A stretch of DNA of 64,000 nucleotides, from contig NW_004443578.1 in the NCBI RefSeq assembly GCF_000330505.1, positions 1 to 64,000 of the forward strand, in the 5' to 3' direction. The stretch comes from Entamoeba invadens IP1. Taxonomy: Eukaryota; Evosea; Mastigamoebida; Endamoebidae. Under the pieces are notes generated by a model. It had not been told where the DNA came from and made no database searches. It saw only the letters and a program-made list of their open reading frames with translations. The stretch's first letter is position 1. The number at the start of each line of letters is the position of its first letter. The position numbers were made by a program, and so were the translations under genes. This document shows, piece after piece, positions 53,176-64,000 of the stretch.

Positions 53176-56100
53176 TTACTTATCTTCTTCATCAAGTAGT
53201 TCGCGCATCTTACTCATCCTCTTGTTGATGAGTCCCTCCGTCTTTTCAATAAACGTGTTGTTGTTATCTAACTCACAGTGGTTACAACAATCCTCATCTG
53301 TGACAATCACCATTTTAGTGATTTGATCGAACCCTGGTCTTTTTGTTGGGTCATGTTGCCAGCAACTGTTTATTATTTCTCGGTACAACCGTGGCATTTT
53401 TTCATCTATTTTAAGTCTTCTTCCTGCGATGACGTGGTTTTTGATTTCGAAAATAGACATGAATTCCTTATAAGGTTCTTTTTGATAGAATATCTCCCAA
53501 GCTGTTATTGCAAAAGAGTAGACATCTCCCGCAAAAGTGTATTCATCTTTGAACGATTCTGGTGCGGCATATATTGGTGTTCCCAATCCTTTATCTTCAC
53601 CGCTTTTTATGGACTTCTTTGTAAATCTAGATGTACCAAAGTCTGTGATTTTGATAGAACAAGCACTGTTGGGATCCAATGAATTGACCAGTAAATTGTC
53701 TGGCTTTAAATCCAAGTGCATAATCCGATTTTCATGTAAAAATTGCATTCCACGTGAAGTATCAAACAACATCCTCACTTTCAATTTATATGGAAATTCA
53801 ACATAAAAATCCTTTTCACTTCTTAAATATTCAGCGAGAGAACCTAAGACAAAGAATTGAATGACCATTGAGACTTGTGGAATGTATGTGACAGAACCCA
53901 TGTAATTCGCAATGAACGGATTACGAAGTTTACTCATCATCTCACATTCTTGGATCACATTCTTCTTCAAATAGAGCATTTCTTCTTCATTCAAATTTTC
54001 CCACCTAAACTGTTTTATTGCAACTGGGACACTCCGGTAACTCCCTATATATACTTTACCCATTGCACCTTCTGCAATTGGGTTTTCGGACATATTAAGT
54101 TCATCCAAGTCGATATGAGTCGATGATGCGGAGTCTGTTTTAATCATTAAATTGTAATGCATGTGCATTTTCACCCCTTTCAGTAAATTTGTCATTTTCT
54201 TTTCATCGTCATTGGTCCAATTTTCAAATGATTTGTCTTTTAAAGTCATTGCAATATCATTCAATGTGTATTTCGATGAAGAAGTCCACACAGTATATGG
54301 CAATTTCATATCTCGAATTTTTGTTGTACAAAAGATTGTCATATAAACAGTAACTATTTTAACTTTCGAATGTGGAGTTAAATGTAACACCTGTGGTTCA
54401 AAATGGAATATAAACTTCTTTGAATTTGTAGTGTGAAAGATGATCATCATGTGTTTCTTACTAAAATTGTGTACTTCTATCTGTTGGAATCTTGTATCTT
54501 GTATTTCTGTAGCTTTAGTTTCATTACCAAAATCCAAGTCAATTGGGTCCATCTTATATTTTGAACTTTTCCCTGGCGAAGCACGGATAGATCCAGAGAT
54601 GTATAAATGATATGTAGGTTGTTGTTGTTTAAAAATGTTGATATCTATTTTCTCGTATCTTAATAAGAATGTTAATACAAAGATTAAAATAGCAAGAATA
54701 ACAATAAAAACTACAACCGCGCCAACTACTATACTAACTATGACACCAATGCCAATTTCCTTCTTTATACAAGATTTGGGATCTTTTGGATCAGTAATAT
54801 ATCCAGTAAGACATCGACAATATTTGTTACAATTTGTACCATTATCACACTGGATTATAAGTTTTTATATTAAACATACAATTATTATTACATGATAATA
54901 CACAAACCTCTTCTCGTCTCATAAAGACATTACTCGAATCGTATAAATCATCAATTCTACTATTTCCACATAATTTGGATTTGCACAACTTTTCATATGT
55001 GGGAACAAACCCCCCTTTCACCAGACATTGACAATTTTCAAGACACGCTTCGGTCCCTGCAATGCATTCATCTTTGGGTCCTGGTTTACCAGCAAGACAT
55101 TGTGGTGTGATACAATAGTGATTTTTTTCAATATAACCTTCATTACAGTGGCAATATTGATCACATCCAGGAGCCCCAAAATAACACAAGTTCGTATTGT
55201 CTACGAGCCACTTTCTGTCATAGTAACACACTTTGTGACAATCATCTCTATTGATGAGATATATCTTACGTTGGTATTCCATTTATAATATGTATTTATA
55301 GTTATATATATTATATGTATCACATGTAAGAATAAAACAAACCCACCATAACTTGGATTGCAAACACATCTTCTTTCACTTGGTAAACATCTTCCTCTGT
55401 TTTCATACGAACCACAGTCATCAGGACAAATTGCTGATAAATCAATTTCTATGTCATAGTCTTGATCTTTTGAAAAGAATGAAAATGTTTTATGTTCTCC
55501 AGATTGCCCTTCAACTCTCACTAAAATACCTTCTTTTTGTTTTTCAGCTAAAGCACCAAACCTCTCACCCACCCAAACATCAACGCATGTCGCCCGTTCA
55601 ATGCCTTGATCATCTTTCTCTATTAAGATCTGTTGGAAGAACTGCATTCTGTTATTTTTTCGTCCATCAAACAACAAGGAATAATTCCCCGTAAATTCAA
55701 CTTCAACAAATAAAGTCTTATACACATCATTTCCAATACAAGCAGGGTATCCAAAAAAGCCTTCATTTTGCATGGGAAAATAAACAGATAAAGGTACTCC
55801 AATGTGTGCAAATAAGTCATCAGCATATTTCTGATCAATAGTAAGAAATGGTCGAAAGATTTTTCCATTAGCAGAGTCTACACTTATTTGGAGTTTAACA
55901 TCACAGAAGTTTGTTACTGAAATAAAAAGGTAATAATTGAATTGTCGATCTGGTTCATTTGGATATGGAGACTTTTTTGGAACTCGAATATTTCTTTGGG
56001 TATACGAAGAATTCATTACAGAGTGGGATAAACATTTAATAGCAGGAAATTCTCGTTGTTCACTTGTAATATCAATGTTCACATCGTTTTGACATTCAGA

Positions 56101-56565
56101 GAGCTTTTTTATTGAAAATATCACTTGTTCTGAATCAAGATTTGTCATATCAAAAGAAAACCATTTGCCATATTTAAACTTTTGTCGACTTATACAAAAA
56201 GAAATATCAACAACACTTTGTTCATTAATTACAAAATCATATGTCGAATTAAAAGAAAGTTGGGTTATAAACTCATCATTTGGTATACCTTTTCCTAATT
56301 TGACCCGATTTGTGGATTTCATACATGTTCTGTCATTATTAATAAATACTGGACCACTAATATCCATAAAATCAGTAAGTTCACAATTTCTACATGTATG
56401 ATCTTGATCATAATTTTCAAAGCAAGGACTGTCACATGTGTAATCTGATATACAGTTTCCACTACATCCAATTGCACATGTAACATTTTGTGCATTTGAT
56501 GTACAACTTAATAATATACCAGTAACAATAAATAGTATGTTGTTCAAATAACTTGCATTGATCAT
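53176..56565 (-). CDS. Transmembrane receptor-like kinase (TMK family)
   Basis: Three exons (56565-55343, 55247-54908, 54849-53176) give 1,078 residues. Order: signal peptide (1-25, NILFIVTGILLSCTSNA); Cys-containing start (CAIGCSGNCISDYTCDSPCF); a beta-rich ectodomain; EGF/furin-like Cys repeats from about 385 (CPDDCGSYENRGRCLPSERR to CNKYCRCLTGYI); one membrane helix (IGVIVSIVVGAVVVFIVILA) near residue 555; a juxtamembrane segment; and a TKL-type kinase domain with AEGAMGKVYIG, VAIKQF, HLDLKPDNLL, ITDFGTSRF and APESF. All catalytic residues are present, so the kinase should be active. Entamoeba has a large family of such receptors, used in surface sensing and phagocytosis. The ligand is unknown. 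Confidence 0.92.
54850..54907 (-). other. Intron, GTTTGT...CAG
   Basis: A 58-nt intron on the minus strand at phase 0. It joins FMRREE to CDNGTNCNKYCRC and keeps the Cys spacing of the repeat. Confidence 0.85.
55248..55342 (-). other. Intron, GTTTGT...TAG
   Basis: A 95-nt intron on the minus strand. It joins CNPSYGG to DDCHKVCYYD in phase, completing an EGF-like repeat. Confidence 0.88.
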
Positions 56566-58353
56566 CTTTAGACTATTGTCTTATTGAATTAAAAGATAAT
56601 ATTGTGTCTTGAAGAAGTGGAATTTATTTTTTTTTCAAATCACAACAACACCTATTCAAAACGCCATTATTGTCAACTCAAATTTCACATCAAGGCTCCA
56701 TGTTAGTTGTCCATTCTTATTTTCAAAAAACGAAACCATCCATTTTAACCAAATTATCAACTTAAGTGTTCTTGAAATGATTAACGACTTTCTTACTTTC
56801 CATTTTCATTCATGAAACATGATGGTCAATTCTCTGAAGTAATTATAATAACAAATTTTATTTTATAATTAAAATAATAATATTAATTTACAATATTTAA
56901 AACCGACATTATCAAATCGCAGACTCAGTTACCAGTATAGAAAAAACACAAATAAAACTGTATTTTTCACTTAATTGAATAATGATAAAATTAAGAATAC
57001 TTATTTTTAATTCTATAAAAATTGTTTCAATAGTTTTCCTTTCACAATGGAACCCTATTATTGTTTTGCCGTTTTATCATAGAAAATAAGACTAAATTAT
57101 TTCAGATGAATAACTATTGATAATAAACAAGTTGATGTGATTTCCGTTCTTCATATATAAAACATTATTTTTTGATTTTCTTGTGTTTCGTTTTTAAATA
57201 ATCCAAAAACATTGATAAATATAATTTAAAGTCTAATAAAATTTGTGTGTTATTTGAATATATAAACTTACAAGGATTTCTTTTTAAATAGATGAGAAAG
57301 AAAATATAAAAACACTTGCCAACTGTTAACAACTCTATTTATTTCTCAATCAAAAAATGACGAGTTTTGAAAATCTGTAAACATTGGGTTATTTTTTAAT
57401 ACTTCGATATGCCCTTTTTAAAGGTATAATTTTTTATTTATATTAAAAGTTTTGAATATAACAGCCAATGATTATTTAAATTGTTAATTAAAAAACGGAA
57501 ACAACTTATCTATGGAAATTTAATTGTTTTAAACCCGAAATGAATGTCGTTTTATGTATCCTGACTTTGTTCATCCTTAAAAAAACTTTTCACTGCTTGA
57601 AGTAAAACGGTCATTTTTGGACACAACTATATTTTACAACAATATTTCAATAGAAGAAATTAACATATTATATGCATTGAAATATATAATTCGTGTTACC
57701 TACTCAAATAAATTTCAACTTGTTATTAGCCAACGTTTCTCAAAGTGTTGAGATAAATGATTTGCTTCTTGTTTTTTATAATTAAAAATTAAACAACTTT
57801 TTAAACAATAAACCAAATAAAAAAAACATTGATGATAAGAAAATTAAAACATCGAATTGTGCACTTCCAAAGTCTGGAGCAATTATTTGATTCACAATAA
57901 GACTTAACCTAAAAATAAATAAAAAAATAGTTTTAAAACCATTTAATTTATAATCTATAAATCAGTTATTAATAAATTTATAAAATAGTTTCATTAATTG
58001 TGCTATTTATTTTTTGTGTTCTATATTTAATAGTTTTATTTTCAAATAAATAATTGTTGGAAAGTTATTCAATTATTTATATATTATTAAATAGTTAATT
58101 ATAATAATTAAAAATGGACAGAGTAATCAAATTGATCTTTATTTTTTAATTGGGTTGTTATAATTATTTCTCATTAAATGATTGAAAAGTATAAATTTAG
58201 AAAAAACTTTTGAAATCTTCAAAATGTTATTGCAAATGAAGACAAAAACAATGTTTTTAAAAAAACTAGTATTTTAATCATTAAAATAATAATTATTAAA
58301 AAAACTAAAAAACTTCAATTTTTTTTCAAATTTAAAAAAAATTAAAAAAAACA
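56566..58353. other. AT-rich intergenic region
   Basis: About 1.8 kb without a credible gene. A 68-codon frame at 56609-56815 has no motif. Confidence 0.55.
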
Positions 58354-59515
58354 TTAACACGTTGGGGTTTAAAGTGTGTTTTTTTCCCAGAAATTTTTTC
58401 CTATAAAACACAACATACTATTTTGCCGAAATAGTAAAACAAAAATATTTTTAAATAACATTTTTACTAAATAATCTAAAATTCAAAACGATAATATCTG
58501 ATTGGGTCTTTGATGAAAAAGACGCCATTGATCATAAAAAAACAAAAGTTCAAAGAATAACAGTTTGTGTTGTTTTTTAGTAATTTTTAAGTCGATATCA
58601 AATTGAGTAATAAGTTTAACGTTGAATATTAAAATTAAAATTATTACTTAATTTTAGGGACGGTTGTCGGAGTTAATCTTGTTAATAAAAACAGACGTAC
58701 TATTCTCTTCAATTGAAAGCATGTATATTTATAATATAAACACTCTATGATTTCATGTGAATCAAGTCGATGAAATGTCACTACGAGTGGCAACAAAACG
58801 CTTATTACAAACGTTCTTCGTCTAAGCAAATTGCTATACGGAATGAAACACTCCAAGATAATCAATAATAACAATAATTCGAATATCTTAGTAATTTTTG
58901 TTATCATTTGAATATTGAATTTACTAAAATCACAAGGATAAAAATCCATAAAAAAGCTCAAACAGGTTTTTCCGGGACCTACATTGACCACCACCACCTC
59001 TTAAAATAGATTTATTTTTTTTATTTCGAATCATATTCAAATTAAAATTATAGTAAATAGGAAACTGGGATAATATTAGGTCTGGTTCCCGAATTCAAGA
59101 AATGCCGAAAATTCACCTCGAGTCAGTGGAAACCAAGTGAGACGGAGCATTGAAAAGAAGGCTCTGAAGACACACTCAAACAGTCTGTTTGTGCACCGTT
59201 TCACCCACTTTCCAAGTCCTCCCTTGGCGCGGATCCCCCCTGACCCCCCCGCAAGCGGGGGGAACCACATCCGCGTCCACACAGTACGGACAATGAAAGT
59301 GGGTGACATGGGGACGCACAAACAGTGGCTGAAAAATGGACTTCCTTCAAAAAACACTCACGGCAAATATTATTTTTTGGTAAAGGTGGTGGTGGTGGTC
59401 AATGTAGGTCCAGGTTTTTTCTCTTTTTTATAAATTTTACATACGGAAAAAAATAAAACATCAATTTTTTTATTTTTTCATATAAAACTGAAAAAAGGAA
59501 GCTCCAACGTGTTAA
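58354..59515. mobile_element. TTAA-flanked MITE, copy 2, with nested MITE
   Basis: Bounded by TTAACACGTTGG and CCAACGTGTTAA like copy 1 at 37652, with unrelated outer flanks. It is 1162 bp long because a 438-bp Mutator-like MITE sits at 58974-59411. Without that insert and its target duplication it would be about 714 bp. The remaining sequence is closely similar to copy 1 across its length, with small indels. Confidence 0.85.
58974..59411. mobile_element. GC-rich Mutator-like MITE, copy 2 (nested)
   Basis: Nearly identical to 3253-3689, including the C7-GC-AA-GC-G6 hairpin at 59244-59262. Target duplication: AGGTTTTTCC at 58964-58973 and AGGTTTTTTC at 59412-59421 (9 of 10). The empty site is visible in the host MITE at about 38250-38262 as a single AGGTTTTTCC. 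The last C of the 3' end is missing relative to copy 1. Confidence 0.88.
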
Positions 59516-59740
59516 TAACCAAAAGTTTTTTAGTTTATAATAAAACTTAAAAACTCGTAAATAATATTTAGATTTGACGAAATCTCAAAGTAAAGAGTGG
59601 AACGAACAGGCATTTCTGCGGATATTTTCGAGTGAAAAACATATTCTTTTTGTACTTCTTTCTTTTAAATAAGCTGTTATTTTTCCTCTTCACCTTAAAA
59701 AAAAGAAGAACAAAAAGAATATGATAAGATGATTAACGAA

Positions 59741-60558
59741 TCAATTAGTGACAACTTCAAGGTCAAATTTGCCTTCGTCGCCCCATCTGTACTGTGCAAT
59801 TTCTCCATTCTTCCACTTCACTTCGACCCATCCGTCGTCAGCCACATCAATGACAATGCCAGTATTTCCTTCTCCTCCATCTTGGTTCTCCCATTTCCAG
59901 TCACGTCCCCTCTTAACCACTTTGCCAACAGTCCATGACGCTTCCTTTTTTGTCTGTTGTTCCATGGTCAACATTTCACCTGATTCTGTGGTGTCTACAA
60001 GTCTTAAGTCGTACATTCCATCAACACCCCACCTATATCTATTTGGCTGACCGTCTGGATTCCACAAAACTTTGACCCAACCATTTCCTTTCACCGACAC
60101 AACTTTTCCTTGCAATCAGTCTTCAATGGCTGTAAATCAAAAGAACTATAAAAAGTTATAATTGATTTATAAACAATTGATTTAACACATTAAAACAAAC
60201 CGACGTGCCCTTTACCACCATCCTGCTCGTCCCATTTCCAATCACGGCCTCGTGAAACCCTTTTACCAATTATCTCGTTGATTGGTGGGAACTTCTCCTC
60301 TTGCTGTTTGGGAATTTTTTCATCTGTAAGTTTGAGGCAATCGAACAACTGATTTGAAACATCTTTTGTCTTATCAAGACGATCTCTAAGCGCTTTTTCT
60401 GATGCGGCAAGATACGACGCTGCGGAATGAACAGTGAGTGGGAGAACTTGAATAAATGTTCTCTCAGCGGAAAGGGAAACTGACTTGGAAAATGAGAGAA
60501 CAAGATTTACAAATTGAGACTCAAATTCGTTTTGCTGAGCTGGAGTCAATGTTGTCAT
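59741..60558 (-). CDS. Double MIB/HERC2-domain protein, two exons
   Basis: Exons 60558-60201 and 60108-59741 give 241 residues. Residues 1-90 are helical (FESQFVNLVLSFSKSVSLSA). Two MIB/HERC2 domains follow: IGKRVSRGRDWKWDEQDGGK with GWVKVLWNPDGQPNRYRWGV, and VGKVVKRGRDWKWENQDGGE with GWVEVKWKNGEIAQYRWGDE. The donor is GTTTGT at 60200. Only an AAG acceptor at 60109 restores the domain exactly (GHVG joined to KVVSVKGNGW, matching GNTG-IVIDVADDGW of domain 2). The MIB/HERC2 fold binds peptides in E3 ligases, but no RING or HECT is present here, so it may be an adaptor. Confidence 0.88.
60109..60200 (-). other. Intron, GTTTGT...CAAG
   Basis: A 92-nt intron. Its AAG acceptor is set by alignment of the two internal domain copies. 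The upstream TTTACAG acceptor would leave an in-frame TGA. Confidence 0.85.
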
Positions 60559-61030
60559 TTTTTGATATTTTAGATTGAAGGTGCAATTTTTGAGGTTTGT
60601 TATTCTAGTTTATAAATTATAAACTTGTAGTTTTTTTTTCTACCTGTTTATTTTATTATTAGTTTTATAAACTATATTTGAATAATAAAAAAAAATGGTT
60701 CATTTATAATATATTTAGTAAATTTTTTACTATTATTATTATTGGTTTATTTATTGTTTTAATTGCTATTTATTAAATTCTATAACTTGATTGTTATTTA
60801 ATTTATATTAAATAGTTATAATACAAAATAAAAAATTTATAATATTTTTTTTATTTAATTTTAAAAAACTCACCAAAATAATATAATACTTTTTTAGTAT
60901 TCTAATAGTTCAAATTTTGTTTTTAAATTAAACATTTAATAAACATATAATAATAACTATAACTATAATAATACAATTTGTTAAAATTTAACACAAAACA
61001 TCTAGAACTTTGACAACTCACAACAACAAA
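60559..61030. other. Divergent promoter spacer
   Basis: AT-rich 470 bp between divergent genes. No specific motif is called. Confidence 0.5.
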
Positions 61031-62689
61031 ATGCCTCCTCTTTCGACAACCGAAAAATTTCTTTTTTATCAACAGATGGCGATGGACTCCCTCCATTCCT
61101 ACCAACTTCTCGATCTCAAAAATGACAACAATTTTTTACGAGAAAATGCACATGTAATAATGGCGTACATCAAGCATCTCCACAGAGGATTTTATAAAAC
61201 TGAACTTTTTGAATCTTTTTTGACGTTAGTTCAACACAACCAATTTTTTGCGCTCCGTGTTGTCACGCTTCACCGGGCACAAAATATCTGTTTATGTTCC
61301 GACTCAGATTTTCAAAAACATTATAATTACTCATATCACCCGAACAAGTGCGGAATATTGGAGGTATTAAAGTCTCGATTAGAACATGAAGACCCACTCA
61401 TCACTCCTCTCACATTTCAATCTTTATCAGATACGGAACGGTCGATTGATGAACTCATCTGTTGGCTGAACGAGAAGTACGCAGACGGGGACAGCATAGA
61501 GGGACAGACTTTACTCTTCGACAGTGGGTTTTTGGGGCCCGAGATTGTGTCTCAGGACGTGCAAAGTTTGAAAGAGAAAAAACAAAAACTCATTAAATGG
61601 CCGATCCACGTTGACCCCTTTTTTTCAAACAAAAATGTGATGTGTTTACGAATGCTCAAAAAATTCAAATCAACGAACGGACCGATTGAGATTCAAGTCA
61701 CGGTTATCGACAATGTCGGGGTGGATGTCTACTCAATTTTATATAAAAAGGGCGACGATATTAGGCGGGAGTTGGCCGCAGAGACGTGCATTGGAATATT
61801 TAATGTCTTTTTCAGTTCCTTTTCAAATAGAAATTCGCACACAAAAAATGAGAAGAAAACTCAAGAAACTACTCAATCTCGTTCCGACAAATCATCTCAA
61901 TCCGAAACGCAGAGTGATCAAGACAAAGAAACAGTAAATGGTACTATAAAAGAAATCATTGATTCAATCACACCATATGGCAAAACGTACAGAGTATTAC
62001 CACTTTTGTCTGGTGGGGTAATAGAAATGGTCGGGTGTACACCTCCAAAACAACTGTGTCGACAACACGCAGAGATGACGTGTTGCGTCGACTTTTTCGA
62101 GTATGAGGCTTTACTTGCCCAAAACTGCCCGAAATGCGCCGCAGCTCTCTCAATCTCGAGATTGAGTGAGGCGGAAGGACAGCGATTGATAAGGAGCTTG
62201 GCTGGAGGATTTATCAGTGGGTATGTCCTTGGAGTGCACGACAGACATCTCGAGAACATGAAGTTCGACCTTTGCACGTGGGAATTCTTTCACATCGATT
62301 TTGGATACCTGTTCAATTCACGGCCAAACTTCGACGCAAACCTTTTTGCAGTGCCTGTCTCTATCAGAAAACAACTTGGTGAAATTAATATGAACTTAAA
62401 GAGCGAAGTGATGAATGGGTGGGACTTGTTCTTGAAGACATCTGCCGACGGGTTTATTGTGATGAGGAGAAACGCAGGCGTTTTGGTTTGTTTGGTCGCG
62501 CTCTGCTTTTTTTTCGACGATAAAATTGATAAGAAATTTGTTGAGGAATGGGTAAATAATATTTTGTTTATCGGACAAAACGAAAGCGATGCAGTTGAAC
62601 TTGTCATTAAAGATTTGCAAAAATTTTCTGTCGAAAAGATGATCAAAGATTCACAACATGAGGTACTTAGGTGGCTCAGAGGAATATAA
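61031..62689 (+). CDS. PI3/PI4-kinase catalytic domain protein
   Basis: 552 residues from the ATG at 61031 (upstream in-frame TTG at 61010). The C-terminal half is a phosphatidylinositol 3-/4-kinase domain: LYKKGDDIRRELAAETCIGIF, LPLLSGGVIEMVGC, catalytic loop VLGVHDRHLENMKF (Asp about 404), and activation segment FFHIDFGYLF (Asp about 423), then a helical C-lobe to the end. A Ser/Gln-rich insert (TQETTQSRSDKSSQSETQSD) splits the N-lobe near 280-300. No C2, Ras-binding or full helical domain is seen, so it is short for a class I-III PI3K and may be a lone catalytic form. The lipid specificity cannot be read. Confidence 0.88.
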   Translation: MPPLSTTEKFLFYQQMAMDSLHSYQLLDLKNDNNFLRENAHVIMAYIKHLHRGFYKTELFESFLTLVQHNQFFALRVVTLHRAQNICLCSDSDFQKHYNYSYHPNKCGILEVLKSRLEHEDPLITPLTFQSLSDTERSIDELICWLNEKYADGDSIEGQTLLFDSGFLGPEIVSQDVQSLKEKKQKLIKWPIHVDPFFSNKNVMCLRMLKKFKSTNGPIEIQVTVIDNVGVDVYSILYKKGDDIRRELAAETCIGIFNVFFSSFSNRNSHTKNEKKTQETTQSRSDKSSQSETQSDQDKETVNGTIKEIIDSITPYGKTYRVLPLLSGGVIEMVGCTPPKQLCRQHAEMTCCVDFFEYEALLAQNCPKCAAALSISRLSEAEGQRLIRSLAGGFISGYVLGVHDRHLENMKFDLCTWEFFHIDFGYLFNSRPNFDANLFAVPVSIRKQLGEINMNLKSEVMNGWDLFLKTSADGFIVMRRNAGVLVCLVALCFFFDDKIDKKFVEEWVNNILFIGQNESDAVELVIKDLQKFSVEKMIKDSQHEVLRWLRGI

Positions 62690-63588
62690 TTTAGTTCACA
62701 TTGTTTGTTTTATATATTTTATTATATATTTTATTATATATTTTATTATATATTTTATTATATATTTTATTATATATTTTATCAATTTGAATAAAATTGT
62801 TTTTAAATTTGTTTTTTTTAAATAATATCATAATTGATGTTATTTAAATGTTATTGTTTTGGTTTTCATTTTTGTTTGGACATAATTTTATTACTGTCTT
62901 GAATCATTAAAAACAGACAAATAAATTCATTAAATATATAAAAATGGTAAAATCAAAACAAAAATGCAAAACACTTTGTTAACTTAAAAGGAATTTATTT
63001 ACCAAAAATAAATTAAACTATAGAATCATAATTTTAAAGTATAAATGATACTACATATTAAAAGTAACTTAATAATAAATATTAATATTTAAACTAATAA
63101 AGTTTTAGTTTGGTTTTGTTAAGAATAATTGTTACCAAATTTAAACTAATAAATTATAATATTTAAACAATACAATATAGTTAAATAATAAACAACTCAA
63201 AACCCCATGACTCAAAACATGTTTGTTTCTGATTATTTCTGATTATTCCATACTATTATATGAATAAAAATAACTATCAAACAACCAATAAGCACTAGTT
63301 TTCATGATTTACAAACCAAACAAATGCCCAAATTTAACTTATAAAAACAAAGTTAAATTTCACAAATAAAATAACATCAATAATACAATAAAAAATTGCT
63401 AAAAATATTAAAAAACTGCGTACATGATTAATCATAATTACCAAAACGATAATAAAAATCAAGTTAAGAGTTTATACTAATACTCCCGTTTTTATAGATA
63501 TTTAAATCGTCATATAAAAACCCCAAATGTCAATTTTAAAAAAACAAAATTTAAACCACTCGAAATTTCTGTGATCGAAAACAGCAGA
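62690..63588. other. Spacer with 12-bp tandem repeat
   Basis: 62711-62782 repeats TATATATTTTAT about six times. The rest is AT-rich with no gene. Confidence 0.75.
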
Positions 63589-64000
63589 ATGCGCGAGAAT
63601 GAACTAGAATTTCTACTACGGATGGAAGGGCGATGTCTCACTGAAATGATTGATACGTTAGACGAAACGAGTGGAGAGATAGGTGGTGTGCCATCTCCAA
63701 AAGTCACAAATGGAGTTGTAGTGCCTCTTGAAGGTTTGGCAGTGGCATCGGATGTCATTTCTGATGCCACTGCTGAGCATCTTCACAATTGTGCACCGTT
63801 TATAGCGAAGTTATATAGTTTAGTGAACACAATAGAATATAAAGATATGATAGGTTGGTCTAATACGTTCAAAGGGTATTCCATTTGTGTGAAAGACCCC
63901 GTCCAATTTGCTAAAGAAGTCTTACCAAAGAACTTTAAACATTCAAATATGGCTTCCTTCGTACGACAATTAAACATCTACGGGTTCCATAAGCTCGAGA
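63589..64000 (+). CDS. Heat-shock transcription factor, 5' part
   Basis: The first ATG in the open frame is at 63589; the frame is open upstream to 63481, so an upstream exon is possible. About 137 codons are present before the window ends. From residue about 70 (HLHNCAPFIAKLYSLVNTIE) to the edge is the HSF DNA-binding domain, with the recognition-helix signature HSNMASFVRQLNIYGFHKLE. HSFs bind nGAAn heat-shock elements as trimers and drive chaperone genes in the nucleus. The coiled-coil trimer domain is beyond the window. Frames on the other strand are shadows. Confidence 0.93.
   Translation, partial: MRENELEFLLRMEGRCLTEMIDTLDETSGEIGGVPSPKVTNGVVVPLEGLAVASDVISDATAEHLHNCAPFIAKLYSLVNTIEYKDMIGWSNTFKGYSICVKDPVQFAKEVLPKNFKHSNMASFVRQLNIYGFHKLE

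Noticed and set aside
62711..62782. 12-bp tandem repeat as a possible CRISPR-like or regulatory array
   Set aside because: There are no spacers. It is an AT microsatellite, common in this genome.

Overview
The window looks like nuclear DNA from an Entamoeba, most likely the reptile parasite E. invadens. The grounds are very AT-rich spacers, short introns that all begin GTTTGT, several BspA-type leucine-rich-repeat (LRR_5) proteins with an N-terminal F-box-like segment, a transmembrane kinase with a Cys-rich ectodomain, a tandem 5S rRNA array, and a rich load of cut-and-paste DNA transposons of the pogo, piggyBac, Mutator and hAT types. The species is inferred; the genus is well supported.

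Layout. Bases 1-2958 are a tandem array of a 434-bp 5S rRNA unit: six complete genes and one cut short. Bases 3,000-32,000 are gene-poor, AT-rich and full of mobile elements. The genes here are mostly broken: an ADP-ribosylglycohydrolase relic, a dead pogo transposon, a four-pass membrane-protein relic, a SecA-like ATPase relic, a secreted beta-helix relic and a large LRR relic. Intact genes in this half are one single-exon LRR gene, one LRR gene that needs an intron, a 607-residue F-box-like protein, and a solitary tRNA-Ser(CGA).

Bases 32,300-64,000 are denser and carry mainly conserved housekeeping genes: a glycosyltransferase-like protein (broken by a gap), an FxFS-rich nucleoporin-like protein, a MalY-type C-S lyase/aminotransferase, a coiled-coil protein, two small secreted proteins, a two-RRM SR protein, a TrmO-type tRNA methyltransferase, a histidine phosphatase, CAND1, a receptor-like kinase, a double MIB/HERC2 protein, a PI3/PI4-kinase-type catalytic protein, and the start of a heat-shock transcription factor that runs off the right edge.

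The most notable object is at 38,574-41,851. It is a piggyBac-type transposon whose single 866-residue protein joins an Ulp1/adenain-like cysteine protease domain to a full piggyBac DDE transposase and a Cys-rich C-terminal domain. Its ends (CCC...GGG) and a TTAT target duplication can be read because it landed inside a TA-flanked MITE, both halves of which are still present. A second nested insertion (a GC-rich Mutator-like MITE inside a TTAA-flanked MITE, with an empty copy of the host elsewhere in the window) gives another clear transposition event.

Six introns can be placed by reading frame and domain continuity. All start GTTTGT, but the acceptors are TAG, CAG or AAG. Two assembly gaps of exactly 100 N fall inside genes; the one in CAND1 must stand for roughly 600 bases. 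The many single-base frameshifts in the left half could be true decay or partly sequence error; the right half has far fewer.
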